Source of the DNA: Beroe forskalii
Lineage: Eukaryota > Ctenophora > Nuda > Beroida > Beroidae
DNA: 64,000 nucleotides
Reading direction: 5' to 3'
NCBI GenBank assembly: GCA_011033025.1
Contig: WFMF01000581.1
Location: 33,814 to 97,813, forward strand
The notes beneath the pieces were generated by a model. The model had not been told where the DNA came from, did no database searches, and worked only from the letters and a program-made list of their open reading frames with translations. Below are positions 42,086-53,590 of the stretch, piece by piece. Position 1 is the stretch's first letter; each line of letters opens with the position of its first letter. Both the position numbers and the translations under genes were made by a program.

Positions 42086-42159
42086 TTCATAAAGTCCACT
42101 ATCCGTTCTTTGAGACCGCGTAGTACATTCCTGCATTGTAGGTAGAGTTGTGATGTCAA
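42086..42159 (-). pseudogene. Second copy of the LTSQ-YLQCRN exon
   Basis: Minus strand, acceptor CCCTAAAG: it reads LTSQLYLQCRNVLRGLKER and then IVDFM. It differs from 39345-39416 by substitutions and a 3-bp in-frame insertion, and the donor is displaced by one base (phase 2 instead of 0). Confidence 0.42.
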
Positions 42160-42239
42160 CTTTAGGGTGTACACGCTGCGTTGTAACATTCCCTGAGTGT
42201 ATCGGGTTTGATGGTTGATATCCTATTAACTCCGCGTAC

Positions 42240-43185
42240 AATACTTCAATTAATCTACTGTTTAAACGTCTGCTTCATTCAATGTTTAGACTTCAAAGCT
42301 TCTTAATTCTAATGACAATATTTTCATATCGAGTGTGGGATCTAACGTGGACACTGAACATGAAACATGTTTTCAGCAGCAGTTGGTGCTATGTTTTTCA
42401 CCGAACCATGCATTGTTTCTGATTTTAAAAATTGAATTATCAGTAAGAAATTAATTGAAGAAGTCATTTTCGCAATAGTATCAAGTTATATTGATCTGTG
42501 ACAATAGATTGGTCTAGATATAAAGCCAAAGAGTTTACTTTACGAAGCGTACAGCAACTGGATTCTTATAGTTTACATATCTTTGATCACCATAAGTGGA
42601 AATATTAACTGACTTAGATGTCATATCTGTTCTAACTGACCCTTAATGAACAATCGTACATTTTCCTGTCAAAAAAGAATAATGAGTCGTTTTAATTATA
42701 ATTGTGTAAGATGCCCACTTCACCGTTTAGTAATAAAACACGATTTTCCGTCAGAAATGTGATTCTTGTTTTGTCTCAGTCCACACAAATATATATCTAA
42801 TTTAATTACTTCTCCCTTGAGCAATTCGGTGATACAGCCAATCACCATATCACTTATAATAAACAATAACGTTTGAAGTTCCGAGAACTCCAAAGATCAA
42901 GATTACCCTCACGTACCACAATTGAACCAAGCAGCAGGGATTTGCATGGTTTTATATTTCATACAATTTAACGAGAAGTAGCTGAAACGTATAGAAAAGT
43001 AAAACTGTCTAAGTTGATTAAATGCTGAGGGATCGGTCAATTCATGGGACAGTGAAAACCACTGCTAAAAGAGAAATTGTCTTCAACGTTGATGCCAGGA
43101 TTCATTTTAGACCATGAATCTTAGTGTGGTGGAACAGACAACGCACTAGCATAACGCAACTGTTGAAGTGCTGAGAGTAGAAATG
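42240..43185. other. AT-rich spacer before the tandem duplication
   Basis: No exon or repeat supported. Confidence 0.4.
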
Positions 43186-43479
43186 CGAAAGGATTAATGT
43201 CATCTTCATAGCTCGCACCGCTGATATGATTTAGATATAATTTTTTGTTATGTCTTTTTTATGTCTATGTGCTCGGTATCACTGAAATAAGGAGCCAGTT
43301 ATCTGCATTTTTTCTTTCAATCTCCTTTTCTTCGTGTTTTACAAATTCAACTATCCAAAAACAAAACGTGATATCTTATCTTTAGATAACAAAAATATCT
43401 ATCAATCGTGTTTCCATGCTATTATTTCCTCGTCGCAGTTTTACATTTTAGATTATTTTATTTTAGGTTTGCAGTTGCG

Positions 43480-43650
43480 GGCAATTTTCCAATTCCTTCC
43501 GTCTTAAAGCTGCACTTACGGGCAATTTTCCAATTCGTTTTCCGCTTGCTGCTAGTGAAGCCAATATTCCAATTCGTTTCCCAGATTGCTGCACGTGCAG
43601 CCAATATCCCAATTTTTACCCGCTTGCGGGCAATATTCCAATTTGAATCA
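43480..43650. repeat. ~45-bp repeat (GGGCAATATTCCAATTCGTT)
   Basis: Four or five units with GCCAATATTCCAATTCG cores, present in both units (also 53068-53240). The open plus frame is a repeat by-product. Confidence 0.75.
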
Positions 43651-43892
43651 TGATGATAATCACTAAAAACTTAAAAACCCCAAAGAATCGTTCTCCATGT
43701 TGCTTACAAAAATTCTTAATTAGATTTCTTATCTCAATTGTTTGAAAATGATCATGTCAAATGGAAGAAACAATGAAAAACGAACGTTATATTATTTTGC
43801 AATGGTGGGACACATGATTTATTGGCTATAGAATAATAAATGAGAATGGATTATATGAATGATAATTGATAATGGTGTCCAAAACAAATTAC

Positions 43893-44001
43893 CTGTTGTC
43901 GTGTCATCAGAATACTCTAGATCTGACACCACAAAATCTGATTCTGAGCCGGATATCTCATCGGAAGGAGCTGCCCCTTCTCTCTTCAGCTTCCAATTAG
44001 C
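43893..44001 (-). CDS. Candidate exon, acidic SESDFVVSDLEYSDD (unit I)
   Basis: Acceptor GGTTACTGTTTAG, donor GTAATT, 36 codons plus one base. It encodes ANWKLKREGAAPSDEISGSE and then SDFVVSDLEYSDDTTT. The unit II copy (53485-53590) keeps both splice sites and the frame despite a +3 and a -6 bp indel, which is good evidence of a coding exon. The acidic Ser/Asp-rich tail would fit a nuclear protein, but I do not recognise it. Confidence 0.6.
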
Positions 44002-44571
44002 CTAAACAGTAACCACACAGTTTCAATTAGCCTCCATTACTTTCCGTATCATGGAGGCTGCGAAAGCGTCTCTTGACGACGCGCACGGGGGGAAATTGTG
44101 CACGTTTAGAAATGTGAACATGTGCTTGGAGAAAAGTCAGGTCTTGTAATATCGTTCTGGTTAATTCGCTCCTCACTAGAAAATTTTTATTTGAGAATAT
44201 GCATTTTATATTCGTGATTGCACGTGTATGATTGATTTCGCGTGTAATTATATTCCTGGGTTTTGATGCGAATCTCACAGCCTGCAATTTTTATGCTCGT
44301 GTCATCGATACTAAACAGCTCCGGAGCACATGTACTGATCTTGTTAATCTCAATTTTATTTTGGTTTACTCTCTATATTTGCTATAAATTTTAACATATC
44401 ATTCGTTGATTGCAAGGGTTGCGGATGGTTTAGTTGTCAATCGGACATGCTCTTGATCCCAAGTAACGTCGTTTTGATTTTTCTCAATTTATTCGTCTTC
44501 ACATTTCTATTTATTTGATCCAATCTGATCACTATTAAATTGAAAATTGTGACTATCATGCAAAATTATAA

Positions 44572-44964
44572 GGGGCCATCCATAAAGGACGTCCGCAAAG
44601 AGGGGGGAGGGGGGAGTCTGGCCAATGCGGACGTTTGCGGACGTTGGGGGGAGGGGGGTGTTTGGCCAAATGCGGACGTCCGCATTTATGAAAATTTTTG
44701 TCGATTTGAGTGGTTTGTCACTAGAGAATATTTGATTTTTTAGAATTTTGACTTAGATTTTCGACATTGAGTCAGGTGATAAAGTTGATTTTGTCACCAT
44801 ATTTGAGGAAAAGGGCATAAGATGATGACACAAAAGATTTTCAATGAAAATGCGGACGTCCGAAGGGGGGGGGGGTATTTCAGGTTGCGGACGTTTGTGG
44901 ACAAGGGGAGGGAGGGGTCTAAAATAGCCGAAATTTTGCGGACTTACTTTATGGATGGCCCCTA
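44572..44964. mobile_element. MITE with GGGGCCATCCATAAAG termini (~393 bp)
   Basis: Inverted ends AGGGGCCATCCATAAAG and CTTTATGGATGGCCCCT, each followed by a GTCCGCAAA-type motif, with an internal GGACGTCCGC repeat and G-rich runs. Unit II has the empty site at about 53716 (ATGCAAATAAAGATATATC), so the insertion came after the duplication. Flanking TA suggests a TA-type target, not firmly. Confidence 0.82.
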
Positions 44965-45653
44965 AAGATATATCGTGATATATCGGTTGATTTTAAATTT
45001 CAACTGATTAACAAGGTAAAATTGTGAAATATCAAGATAGTTAAAGACGTGGAGATCTTCCTCCTCCTGATCTCAATCCATGTTTTTATCGCTTTTCGTG
45101 CATTCTTCTCTCTCCTCTCACATGCAGTTGAAATCATCACTCTTATCATGTTATATAGATATCGAAGGACAAAGAGTGTTAATGCATAAATCGTGAATAA
45201 TCTTCTTTGCAGGTTTTCCCACCTGTGTTATTAATCTCACAGAAGAATATCCTTGCTAACCTTGTAGCAAGAAGATTAGGAAGCACTGCCAAGAGGTGAG
45301 GGCCTCTCATTTATCACCTCTCACTTGCAAGATTATCTTTATCATCAATTGATCAAAGATGAGCCAACTGGTGGTTCATAGAATGTGAATATATTTATTT
45401 TATTAAGCAACGTCCTGCTAGGACCACAGATCTGATTCGATTGAAATTCTAAAAATCGCTTCTGCAGTGAACACTATCCAGGTACGATTTGCCAAGTGTT
45501 AGTTCTTTATCAAATGTAATTCATAAATTGATTAAAATATTTTGATGGCCTTCGTATTTCAGCTGCAACATGGATCCAGTAAGTTCAATGTAAAGTTAGT
45601 AGGTTTCATCGTCGAAATCAGATATAACTGATCATGTCATTTCATCTTCCTAG

Positions 45654-46000
45654 TGCTCAGCCCACTGATGATCTTTAGCGCAATTGTGACCATTACCCCC
45701 CTCGCCCTTTCCGTATACCTTTAAGGCAGTGGGAGTACACTTCTCCCTTAGAAGTGGCAAAATTTCCGGGCTCCACATGGTTATTGGTCGTAGAGTCACG
45801 TTGTGGCGTTCTCAGGGCTACGGGCATTGCCTAATCATCACTGGTTACGGGACCAAATGGGGTAATTGGTGTTCTCTAGAGGATAGGTTCATTCAATGAA
45901 TTCCTCAATGCTTCTCCTACGCCAGAACTCCCAAGGCTAGGGGAAGTTTCTGTTCGCGTCAGCTGCTGATCTGCCTTACTGGTGCTTGGAGAAGGCGACG
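45654..46000 (-). pseudogene. Candidate exon block with GEVYSHCLK frame (unit I)
   Basis: On the minus strand, after CCCTGAG, the frame reads TPQRDSTTNNHVEPGNFA then TSKGEVYSHCLK, followed by GTATAC. The unit II copy (about 54420-54560) reads MPQRDSTTNNHVEPGNFS then TGEVYSHFLK with a clean 6-bp deletion, but its donor is ATATAC. An extra G makes unit I shift frame shortly after. Once coding is plausible; now it is probably broken in at least one copy. Confidence 0.35.
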
Positions 46001-46689
46001 CTTATCCCAACTTTCTCCGTATTGTCTTTGGTCCTGCACTGGATGATGTCATTTTCTTGCCCAACAAGATCACAGGCTCTTCACAGCACTAACTTCTAAA
46101 TAACTTTGAACTAAGTTAAAGTAATGGAATTACCAGTGAAATTGATTTGCTGTGACAAATTGGGCGCTGCTAAGCGTATGTGAGGATTTTAGATTTTGGT
46201 TTTGAATCAATCACCTCTAATTGCCTCTAATTCATAAACAACAACTGTTCAACAGTAAATACTTAGAACATTAAAGCATTATCTCGAGTGGGTATACCAA
46301 TTTCCCACACTGGAATGTTTAAGAACGTTATGGAAAGTAGAATCACAACTGGCAACAGTACCACGCGATCTTTAGCTGTTACCAATAATACATTGTAGAA
46401 TTATCCGGTTTATAATTCAATTTGACTGTTTGACTTATTAAACTTCAGCCAAGTAAGTAATTGAACTGATTTGTTCAATTAAACTGATTTATTCAATTAA
46501 ACTGATCAACTGCTTTCCAGCTGTTGATGTTCGATATGTAGTTGCAGTTTGGTAGGACTTCTTTCCATGTTTCCAAATCCCCTGATGTGGAAATGTAGGT
46601 TTTAATTCTGCTTTCTTGAAGGAGACTGTAATGATATGATGATGAAAAGGAATTTCAATATCTGGTACAGTACTTAAAACCCTAACTGT

Positions 46690-46730
46690 TACTGATAATA
46701 TATTATCCTGTGTCTCGTCACTGTCCATCA
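46690..46730 (-). CDS. Candidate small exon MDSDETQDNILS (unit I)
   Basis: Acceptor CATCTGGGATAG, then MDSDETQDNILS, then a possible donor GTAACA. The unit II copy (about 54917-54954) reads MDNDETQDDIFS with the same acceptor. Short and acidic; the function is unknown. Confidence 0.33.
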
Positions 46731-47673
46731 CTATCCCAGATGGTGAACAGGTGAGATATACTTGTGCAACACAACACTTTCAGTTTTCTCCCATCGATTT
46801 CTGTCCTCTTTGACTCTTTGTGGTTATTGTCTCTAAGTGAGACTGTGAGAAATGTCGACATGAATCACCTCTAGTTATGAATCACATCTAATCATGGTGT
46901 GCTAGTTGTTGGTAAGATCCAAAGCTAGGTCGGTTGAAACATCACTTCTACAATCATTATCGTTCATGGGAACATTAGAGTTATGCATCTGTATTCTGTA
47001 GGTTCGTTTTAGCCGGTTTAAATACAATTCAGAGGATAATTTATCGCGCATACGTCATTGTTCCATAACGTATTTGCGTTTAGCTATTTTTGTAGAATAG
47101 CTACTGTTACACTAGGCTCATGATGTGCCCTCCTGATCCTTGATCATAACTGTGATCCTCCTTTTCTTTGTAGAATTTCGAAAGGCTCCAACGAATTTTA
47201 TATCCACTATGAGCTCTTGTAATTGTAATGTGAAGATAGATTGGACTTCCCTTTTGAATTTAAATATCTAACTTTTATATCCTGTGTCTCATCACTTTTC
47301 ATATCGCCGCTTCATATCAACGTTGGTAGTTCCTTGAACAGCTGGACTTTTGTGTACTCAGAACGCATGCTGTTTAGTAAAGCTACGTGTTTCTCCTTCA
47401 TTCGCTGACAGTTGACACGCTATTTCGACAGCTTGAGAAGCTCAGCGTTGTTATCTGATAAAGCAAAGGCTTAAACTGAATTGTATGATAGAAATCAGCA
47501 ATATTTAAATAATCCTGCTATCTATAACATGAAAAACGCAGTAAAGACAAGAGTCAAGTTGGATTTGCAAAAAAAGCGTATTCATATGAACATTTTATTT
47601 CCATGAACATTGAAGCGAACATTTCTTCCTTTTAATAAGCTATTTCTTGCATACTGCTCTAGTAAATTCAGTC

Positions 47674-47789
47674 TTAATAAATGAAATAAAGAGACTTGAT
47701 TGCAGCTCCGACAAGGAACAGTTCCTCCATCTTCTCCTCCGCCTCGCTAGCAGGTCCAAACAGCAACTTCTTCGCCTCAGATGCACAGA
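47674..47789 (-). CDS. Candidate terminal exon SEAKKLLFGPA (unit I)
   Basis: Acceptor CTCACAATAAG, then CASEAKKLLFGPASEAEEKM and EELFLVGAAIKSLYFIY with a stop at 47674. The unit II copy (55718-55830) reads CASEAKKLLFGPAYEEMMKE and LFLVGAALKPLNYFIH with the stop at the homologous place. The frame is preserved through a 3-bp indel. It is probably the C-terminal exon of a small helical, Lys/Glu-rich protein; the family is not recognised. Confidence 0.55.
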
Positions 47790-48005
47790 CTTATTGTGAG
47801 GTTATTGTGATTCTAGGACGTCTTGCAAAAATATCATTTTTACTACTTCATTCCTACTTTACTCATAGTTATGAGCTATTCCTTGAACAACTCTCAAAAG
47901 GGGACGCTATTTTCGACTCTCTTCTTACTCTCGTTCTCTCTTTGTTAGCGTCATTCGTTGGCTGATTCATTTGTACTACATACTTACATACTTATATACA
48001 AACAT

Positions 48006-48277
48006 TTCCCAAAACCAAAAAGGATTTGGTTGTGATGGTCCGCGGCGGTTTTAAGGCGTTCTTTACTGTAAAACCCATGATATGAGAAAGAACGCGACGG
48101 TTAAAACTGCTGCAACGTCACAATATACAGCATTCACGTAACTTTAATGCATCAAGAAAGTGCCGTTGCGGCAGTTTTAACCGTCGCGTTCTTTCTCATA
48201 TCATGGGTTTTACAGTAAAGAACGCCTTAAAACCGCCGCGGACCATCACAACCAAATCCTTTTTGGTTTTGGGAAAA
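48006..48277. mobile_element. 272-bp near-perfect hairpin (foldback MITE)
   Basis: Arms of about 112 bp, starting TTTCCCAAAACCAAAAAGG and ending in its reverse complement, with a single mismatch seen near the loop (CTGCTGCAACG versus CTGCCGCAACG). The loop is about 46 bp. It lies at the left edge of sequence present in unit I and absent from unit II. Confidence 0.93.
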
Positions 48278-49110
48278 AATATCACCCTTTTTCTGTGCCC
48301 AGACATTGAAATTTGGCGTCAAATCGCGCGTAAAAATTCGCGTTACCTAGCATTACTGATGACGTCACAATTACGTCATAAAATTAGATAAGCTATCTGA
48401 GACCCATTCATTAACACAATTGGGACTATGACCGACAACATATCCAAAGATGAAGTTCTGGGGTTGTCCCGTTCTCTCTCCACTAGCTTCACAAGTTTTG
48501 CCATTTTTGGGATTTTTTCGTGTCAAAGTGTTTCAAACAATCGCATGTATCTCAAAGATGCTGGGGAGCTTAGAACTTTTCAACCACATTTTTAAAAGTA
48601 CATTAAATTTCCTTTCCACGCTAGGAGGAGCATTTTTTTCCTATCTCGAGTCCTTCATACCGAAAAATTGCGTTGAAAAACGCCTATTTTTGGGAAAATC
48701 GACATTTGAAATTCTTAGTTTTGTGACGTCATTATGACGTCATTATCGTGACGTAAAATAGTTTTTAAGGGCATTTTTCGCAAGTTCTATCCTTCTACTT
48801 TCCAACGCTGGGTCGATGAGCTCTGTATCTTTTACCGTTCCCGAGATATGGCCGTTTAAATAGGGTATACTTCTTGCACTAAAAGCTTCATCTCTCGTAT
48901 ATGTATCAGCGTCGTAACCCTTTTTAACAAGAACACCCTCAATTTTGGCGATTTCAAGTAGTTATAACTCAGCCATTTCTGAACGAATTGATCTCAAATT
49001 TTAAACTCCGTGCGCGCGCACAGCGAAGGCGCGGAAACTCAATTTTCAATTGATTTGATCGTCGGGAACGTACCGTAAAAATTTTTGAAATTCGGCGAAT
49101 CCATGAAAAC
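48278..49110. mobile_element. Inserted repeat with TGACGTCA motifs (unit I only)
   Basis: Part of the ~1.5-kb insertion 48006-49500 that is missing in unit II (56110-56130). It contains clusters of TGACGTCA and TGACGTAA (about 48359 and 48722-48755), as does the element at 40288-41485, so the two may be related families. No coding capacity seen. Confidence 0.55.
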
Positions 49111-49112
49111 AT

Positions 49113-49500
49113 ATAGTTGGGGGCTGGCAAGCGCAGCGATGCGTACGCATCGCGTGTGCGATTTCAGTGCGAATAAGTTGTCATAACTTGGGCATCTTTT
49201 ATCCAATCGATCTGAAATTTTGACAGTTGCACCTTTGACCCTCAAACATGCGACGTATCGATTTTGGTGGAAATCCAATGACGGGAAATTGCCCAAATTT
49301 CTTCGTGAAATGTGGGAAATACATGAGATTTCTCTCGTTAGAATCGCCGTCCAATGCTTTCGCCTCGGACCCTTCGGGTCCTCGGGCTCGCAGCTCGGGC
49401 CTTCGGCCCTCGCACTGTTAGGTTCGCCGTCCAATGCTCGCCCTCGGGCCCTTCGGGCCCTCGGGCTCGCAAACCGCCGCGGGGGGCTTGCCAGCCCCCT
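49113..49500. mobile_element. Foldback element with GGGGGCTGGCAAGC termini (~388 bp)
   Basis: Left end TTGGGGGCTGGCAAGCGC and right end GGGGCTTGCCAGCCCCCTGA are inverted repeats. The right half contains two GC-rich repeats with palindromes CCCTTCGGGCCCTCGGGCTC and CCTTCGGGTCCTCGGGCTCG (about 49368-49470). Non-coding. Confidence 0.72.
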
Positions 49501-49854
49501 GATATTTGAAAATGATTTTTCAACTGAATGCTTTAAGATAGTATGCTTAATAAACTATTTTCTAAAATTTATGCTTGAAGTTCTTTGAAAAATACCTTGA
49601 AACTAATTGAAATTCTTCGAGGAATGACACGTAATCTCTAAGTTACATTCATGTTTTACAGTAGGTGTTCAACTTTACGTGATCTTGAAGCACTGCAGAT
49701 TTTGGTAGTATGACATTTTCTATTATTCTTCTGGAAGCTGCAAAGTTAAAAGTAGACTTGGCTTTCCACAGGTTTAACTGATACAAACTATGAAAATAAG
49801 GACTTGTATACTGTATACATAGATACATGAACCATAAGGAAAAGAAAGGGAAAT

Positions 49855-49975
49855 ATATTAAAAAGGCAAGAAAAGAAAAGGAAAGGAAAGAATAGAGATA
49901 AGAGAAAAGAAAAGAAAGAAAAGAAATAAAAGAAAAAAATAGGAGAGGATAAGGAAGAAAAAAAAGAAAAAGGTG
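49855..49975. repeat. AAAAG/GAAAG microsatellite
   Basis: Purine-rich tract (AAAAGAAAAGGAAAGG), with its counterpart in unit II at 56500-56600. Confidence 0.9.
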
Positions 49976-50137
49976 TAAAGAAAGCAGTTACAAGCTGTCA
50001 AGGCTTCTTTACCGATAACAGTTAACTGCGAGTGCTGAGTATGCTTCATCTCTTACCCTCTAAGAAGCTTCAATACATAACTGCATGAATAGTCGATAAT
50101 TTGGAGAAAGGTAAATCTGGAAATGACAAATTTATTT

Positions 50138-50352
50138 CTATTTCATTGTGGTAACCATTCCATATTTATCTGAAAACTGCCTAGGTATTTTCAGCAAACA
50201 TAGATAATATTCTAATATTGTGGTGAATGTAATTTTATCTCGCATATTCTCGACCTCACTGGCGCCTGGCATCCCTCGTTCCTCTTCTTGGTTGTAGAGT
50301 CTGTCCATCATTCCTTCCTCTTCCTTCCATATTGGATTATATATTTGATACT
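50138..50352 (-). CDS. Candidate exon, Glu-rich (unit I)
   Basis: After TTATAAGTTAG the minus strand reads YQIYNPIWKEEEGMMDRL, YNQEEERGMPGASE and VENMRDK, open to a TAG at 50138. No independent copy is readable, because the unit II counterpart falls in the smeared stretch, so this rests on frame and composition alone. Confidence 0.25.
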
Positions 50353-50992
50353 AACTTATAATAAATTGTTATATGGTTTTATGTTCTATCTAGCAAACGG
50401 ACTATAACTGACTACCTAGCGGGTAGGGGAACATTTCACATAGTCTCTCCTCTCCTGATTTATTCTCCCATGTTCCTCTTTATGTTTGGCGGTTATCCAA
50501 ATCTCATAACGGTCCATCACTTATCTTCTCTCTGGTCCTGTCCCCATAGAGCCCCATTCCTCTCTTTTCCGTCCAGCTTCCTCCATTTCTCCTTTAATGC
50601 TATCAGCCCACGAATGGGTACCACTAAGGGCTTCTTAAGAAATTATAGAATATACAAAATTAATTGATAAACGACAGCGCAGTTCCAAGCTGTATCCATC
50701 TGTGTCAATCCTAATAGTATGTCCAAGACAACGCACCACGCACCTCTCCGACACTGCTTATCTCCTACGTCAGTTCCTCACTGGTGTCACCCGGTACCTC
50801 ACAGGATGCTCGTATCAGTGTCCTCAGGTACGCGTGCTATCACACGGCTGTCTTCATAATGGAAAGTAGGACTTTGCTAAAGGAAGGGTTAGGTTGGTGA
50901 ATACAGCTGCTTATACAATAATATCTTCAAAATATCCGAAATATGCTAACACATTATTCTCAAACTCCTAACACACCTTTCGGCTTTCTCAC

Positions 50993-51266
50993 CTTAAATC
51001 CAATCTCTCTCGCCTCCCTGTGGGACCTTTTGAGTGGTCCCACTCTGAAGAATTCTTTCACTCCACCTCTCTCTTTCTCTCTCGCACTTCTTCTGCCGTC
51101 TTCCTCACTCTCACAGCCTCTTCTTCGTCAAACTCCTCCGTACGCACTTCCAAACACTCCTCCTTTCGCACTCTCTCCCGTTTCTTGCGCTGTTCCTGGC
51201 TCCTCACTGCTAACTCCTCGTCTGTTTCTTCACCCTGTTCCCCCACTACTGTACTTGGAGGGGTTA
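50993..51266 (-). pseudogene. Charged coiled-coil exon with frameshift (unit I)
   Basis: Acceptor CTTAATAG, donor GTGAGA. The first frame reads VTPPSTVVGEQGEETDEE, SQEQRKKRERVRKEECLE and TAEEVRERKREVE then stop; the second frame (after a 7-bp loss) reads EFFRVGPLKRSHREAREIGF. In unit II (about 60176-60464) the same segments occur but the frameshift is elsewhere (after CDVKREK). The highly charged heptad-like part predicts a coiled coil. Both copies look damaged. Confidence 0.48.
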
Positions 51267-51607
51267 CTATTAAGATTGTCATGATAATGATAATATGCCA
51301 GTATAGCAACAAGAATCAGTAGGTAGTGAAATGAATTGCAGAATTCAAATTGAAAGGTTGTCTCGTCTTTCAGTTCCCTTTCCCACGACCATGTTTTTAC
51401 AAGACTCTTCAATGGGAAGAGGAGTAAGGCAACATCAACCCAACCTTCTTTATTGTCATTAATGACGTTATTAATCTCTTATAACATCAATCCAACCTTC
51501 TTTATTGCCATTAATGACGTTATTAATAATCTCTTATAAAGGAACTATGTATTGTTAGTCAAATTTGGAAAGTTATTATACTCATAAAGTTTAAAAAAAT
51601 TAAATAG

Positions 51608-51702
51608 TCAGATTTATCGCTGCCAGATTTATCGCTGCCAGATGTATCGCTGTCAGATGTATCGCTGTCAGATTTATCGCTGTCAGATTTATCGCTGCCA
51701 AG
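51608..51702. repeat. 15-bp minisatellite (AGATTTATCGCTGCC)
   Basis: Six units with variants GATGTATCGCTGTC; unit I only. Confidence 0.92.
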
Positions 51703-52094
51703 TGATACCTTGATATGAAGCGTTAACATTTACTACAAAACTCCTTGTCTTGACCTCATTCTGGCGAGACGATTTGAAAACATTTCCCGTGTTGTACCAA
51801 AAATCTGTATGAAACTGGGTTCAACAAATCATTTCTGAAGACTAGGATGACTCGTGATTTTGTCGGGATGATAAAATCTATTAATCATGGCATTGTATTT
51901 GGAATTTAAATACTGTTGTTTTTTTATCGATCTCATTCTCCGTTTGCAAATATGCCCCTCCCCAAATATATTTTCTAAGGATGAATAAACAAGGCGAACT
52001 GTGAATACCTCTTCAGTCTTTTTCAATTTATTTTACTTGATATTCTCCCCTGATACTTTCGGGTATTGGATCAACACTATACATTATCAATTTC

Positions 52095-52298
52095 TTACAA
52101 GTGTCCATGTTGCATGATGGAGTTAGCTACGTCCTCATGCTCTTGTTTGAACTGCTTTTCAATTATATGCGTTATGTGCCTCTGCCATATCCTCAATCCT
52201 GTCCCACACTCGTGGGTAATGTTGTTCCTTCCGGAACATGGCATTCGTTGCCAATTAGAAACAATATGCATGCAGTTAACTAACAGATATGCATTCAA
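52095..52298 (-). other. Conserved open stretch at the unit boundary
   Basis: Minus frame containing NCMHIVSNWQRMP, LRIWQRHITHI and EHEDVANSIMQ. The counterpart at 63364-63585 keeps LRIWQRR and DVANSIMQ but differs elsewhere, and a partial third copy at about 62940-63050 has a stop. A second frame (ATNAMFRKEQHYPRVWD) is equally open in this copy only. I cannot decide whether either frame is coding. Confidence 0.25.
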
Positions 52299-53484
52299 CT
52301 CCTGTATGAAGGATTAAATCATCATGTTTAATAAGTTAAAACAAATTCAAGCCATTTCTGAAGACTAGGATGAGTCGTGATTTTGTCGGCATCTTTCTGA
52401 TCAGAGTTTATCTGGAGAGAGTTTTTCACAAGCCTCTAGAATTTTCCCTTTGATTTCTACCCCAATCTGAACCAAGACTGTTGAACAGATTTTCCTTAAA
52501 TATTGTATATCTGCTTATCTGATGTGTACCATCATAATATCTGATGTGTTCCATCATGTGTATTATATATTTTAACTGTTGAATTTATTAATTTTCAAGC
52601 AACACTGGGCGATAGAAGAACCATATAATATCATGGTAGGAGGGCTTTAGCCACCCCTACTTTAACCAATTCATAATTCATCCATATCCACCCCTGAGTC
52701 ATGAAAGCATTGCAAATAAAACAATTTTTCTCAAATTTGATTTATGTATGCAACTTCATCGAATGATAGGAAGTACTGAGAGAAATGAAAGAAAGGATTA
52801 TGTCATCTTCATAGCTCGCACCGCTGATATGATTTAGATATAATTTTTGTTATGTCTTTTTTATCTATGTTCTCAGTATCACTGAAATAAGGAGCCAGTT
52901 ATCTGCATTTTTCTTTCAATCTCTTTCGTGTTTTACAAATTCAACTATCCAAAAAAACCGTGATATCTTATCTTTAGATAACAAAAATATCTATCAATCG
53001 TGTTTCCATGCTATTATTTCCTCGTCGCAGTTTTACATTTTAGATTATTTTATTTTAGGTTTGCAGTTGTGGGTAATATTCCAATTCCTTCCGTCTTAAA
53101 GCTGCACTTACGGGCAATATTCCAATTCGTTTTCCGCTTGCTGCTAGTGAAGCCAATATTCCAATTCGTTCCCAGATTGCTGCACCTACAGTCAATATTC
53201 CAATTCTTTACCCGCTTGCGGGCAATATTCCAATTTGAATCATGATGATAATTACTAAAAACTTAAAAACCCCAAAGAATCGTTCTCCATGTTGCTCACA
53301 AAAATTCTCAATTAGATTTCTTATCTCAACTGTTTGAAAATGATCATGTCAAATGGAAGAAACAATGAAAAACGAACGTTATATTATTTTGCAATGGTGG
53401 GATTCATGATTTATTGGCTATAGAATAATAAATGAGAATGAATGATATGAATGATAATTGATAATAGTGTCAAAAACAAATTAC

Positions 53485-53590
53485 CTGTTGTCGTGTCATC
53501 AGAATACTCTAGATCCGACACCACAAAATCTGAGCTGGATATCTCTCCCGCGGAAGGAACTGTCCCTTCTCTCTTCAGCCTCCACCTAGC
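53485..53590 (-). CDS. Candidate exon, acidic SSSDFVVSDLEYSDD (unit II)
   Basis: Acceptor ATTGTGTAG, donor GTAATT, 35 codons plus one base. It encodes ARWRLKREGTVPSAGEISSS and then DFVVSDLEYSDDTTT. See the unit I copy at 43893-44001; the in-frame indels between the two copies suggest purifying selection on the frame, at least for a time. Confidence 0.6.

Larger units (their letters stand above)
43190..52735 (-). repeat. Segmental tandem duplication, unit I (~9.5 kb)
   Basis: Aligns head-to-tail with 52790-64000. Shared landmarks in order: CATCTTCATAGCTCGCACCG (43204 and 52805), ATTCCAATTCG repeats (43490 and 53090), the exon pair at 43893 and 53485, GGGCTCCACATGGTTATTGG, CAGCTCCGACAAGGAACAG, an AG-rich tract, the coiled-coil exon pair at 50993 and ~60176, and GCATGCAGTTAACTAACAG (52270 and 63555). 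Unit-I-specific insertions are at 44572-44964 and 48006-49500. Confidence 0.9.

Noticed and set aside
49039-49434. 131-residue minus-strand frame
   Set aside because: Overlaps the GC-rich foldback element and its palindromic repeats, which open frames on both strands.
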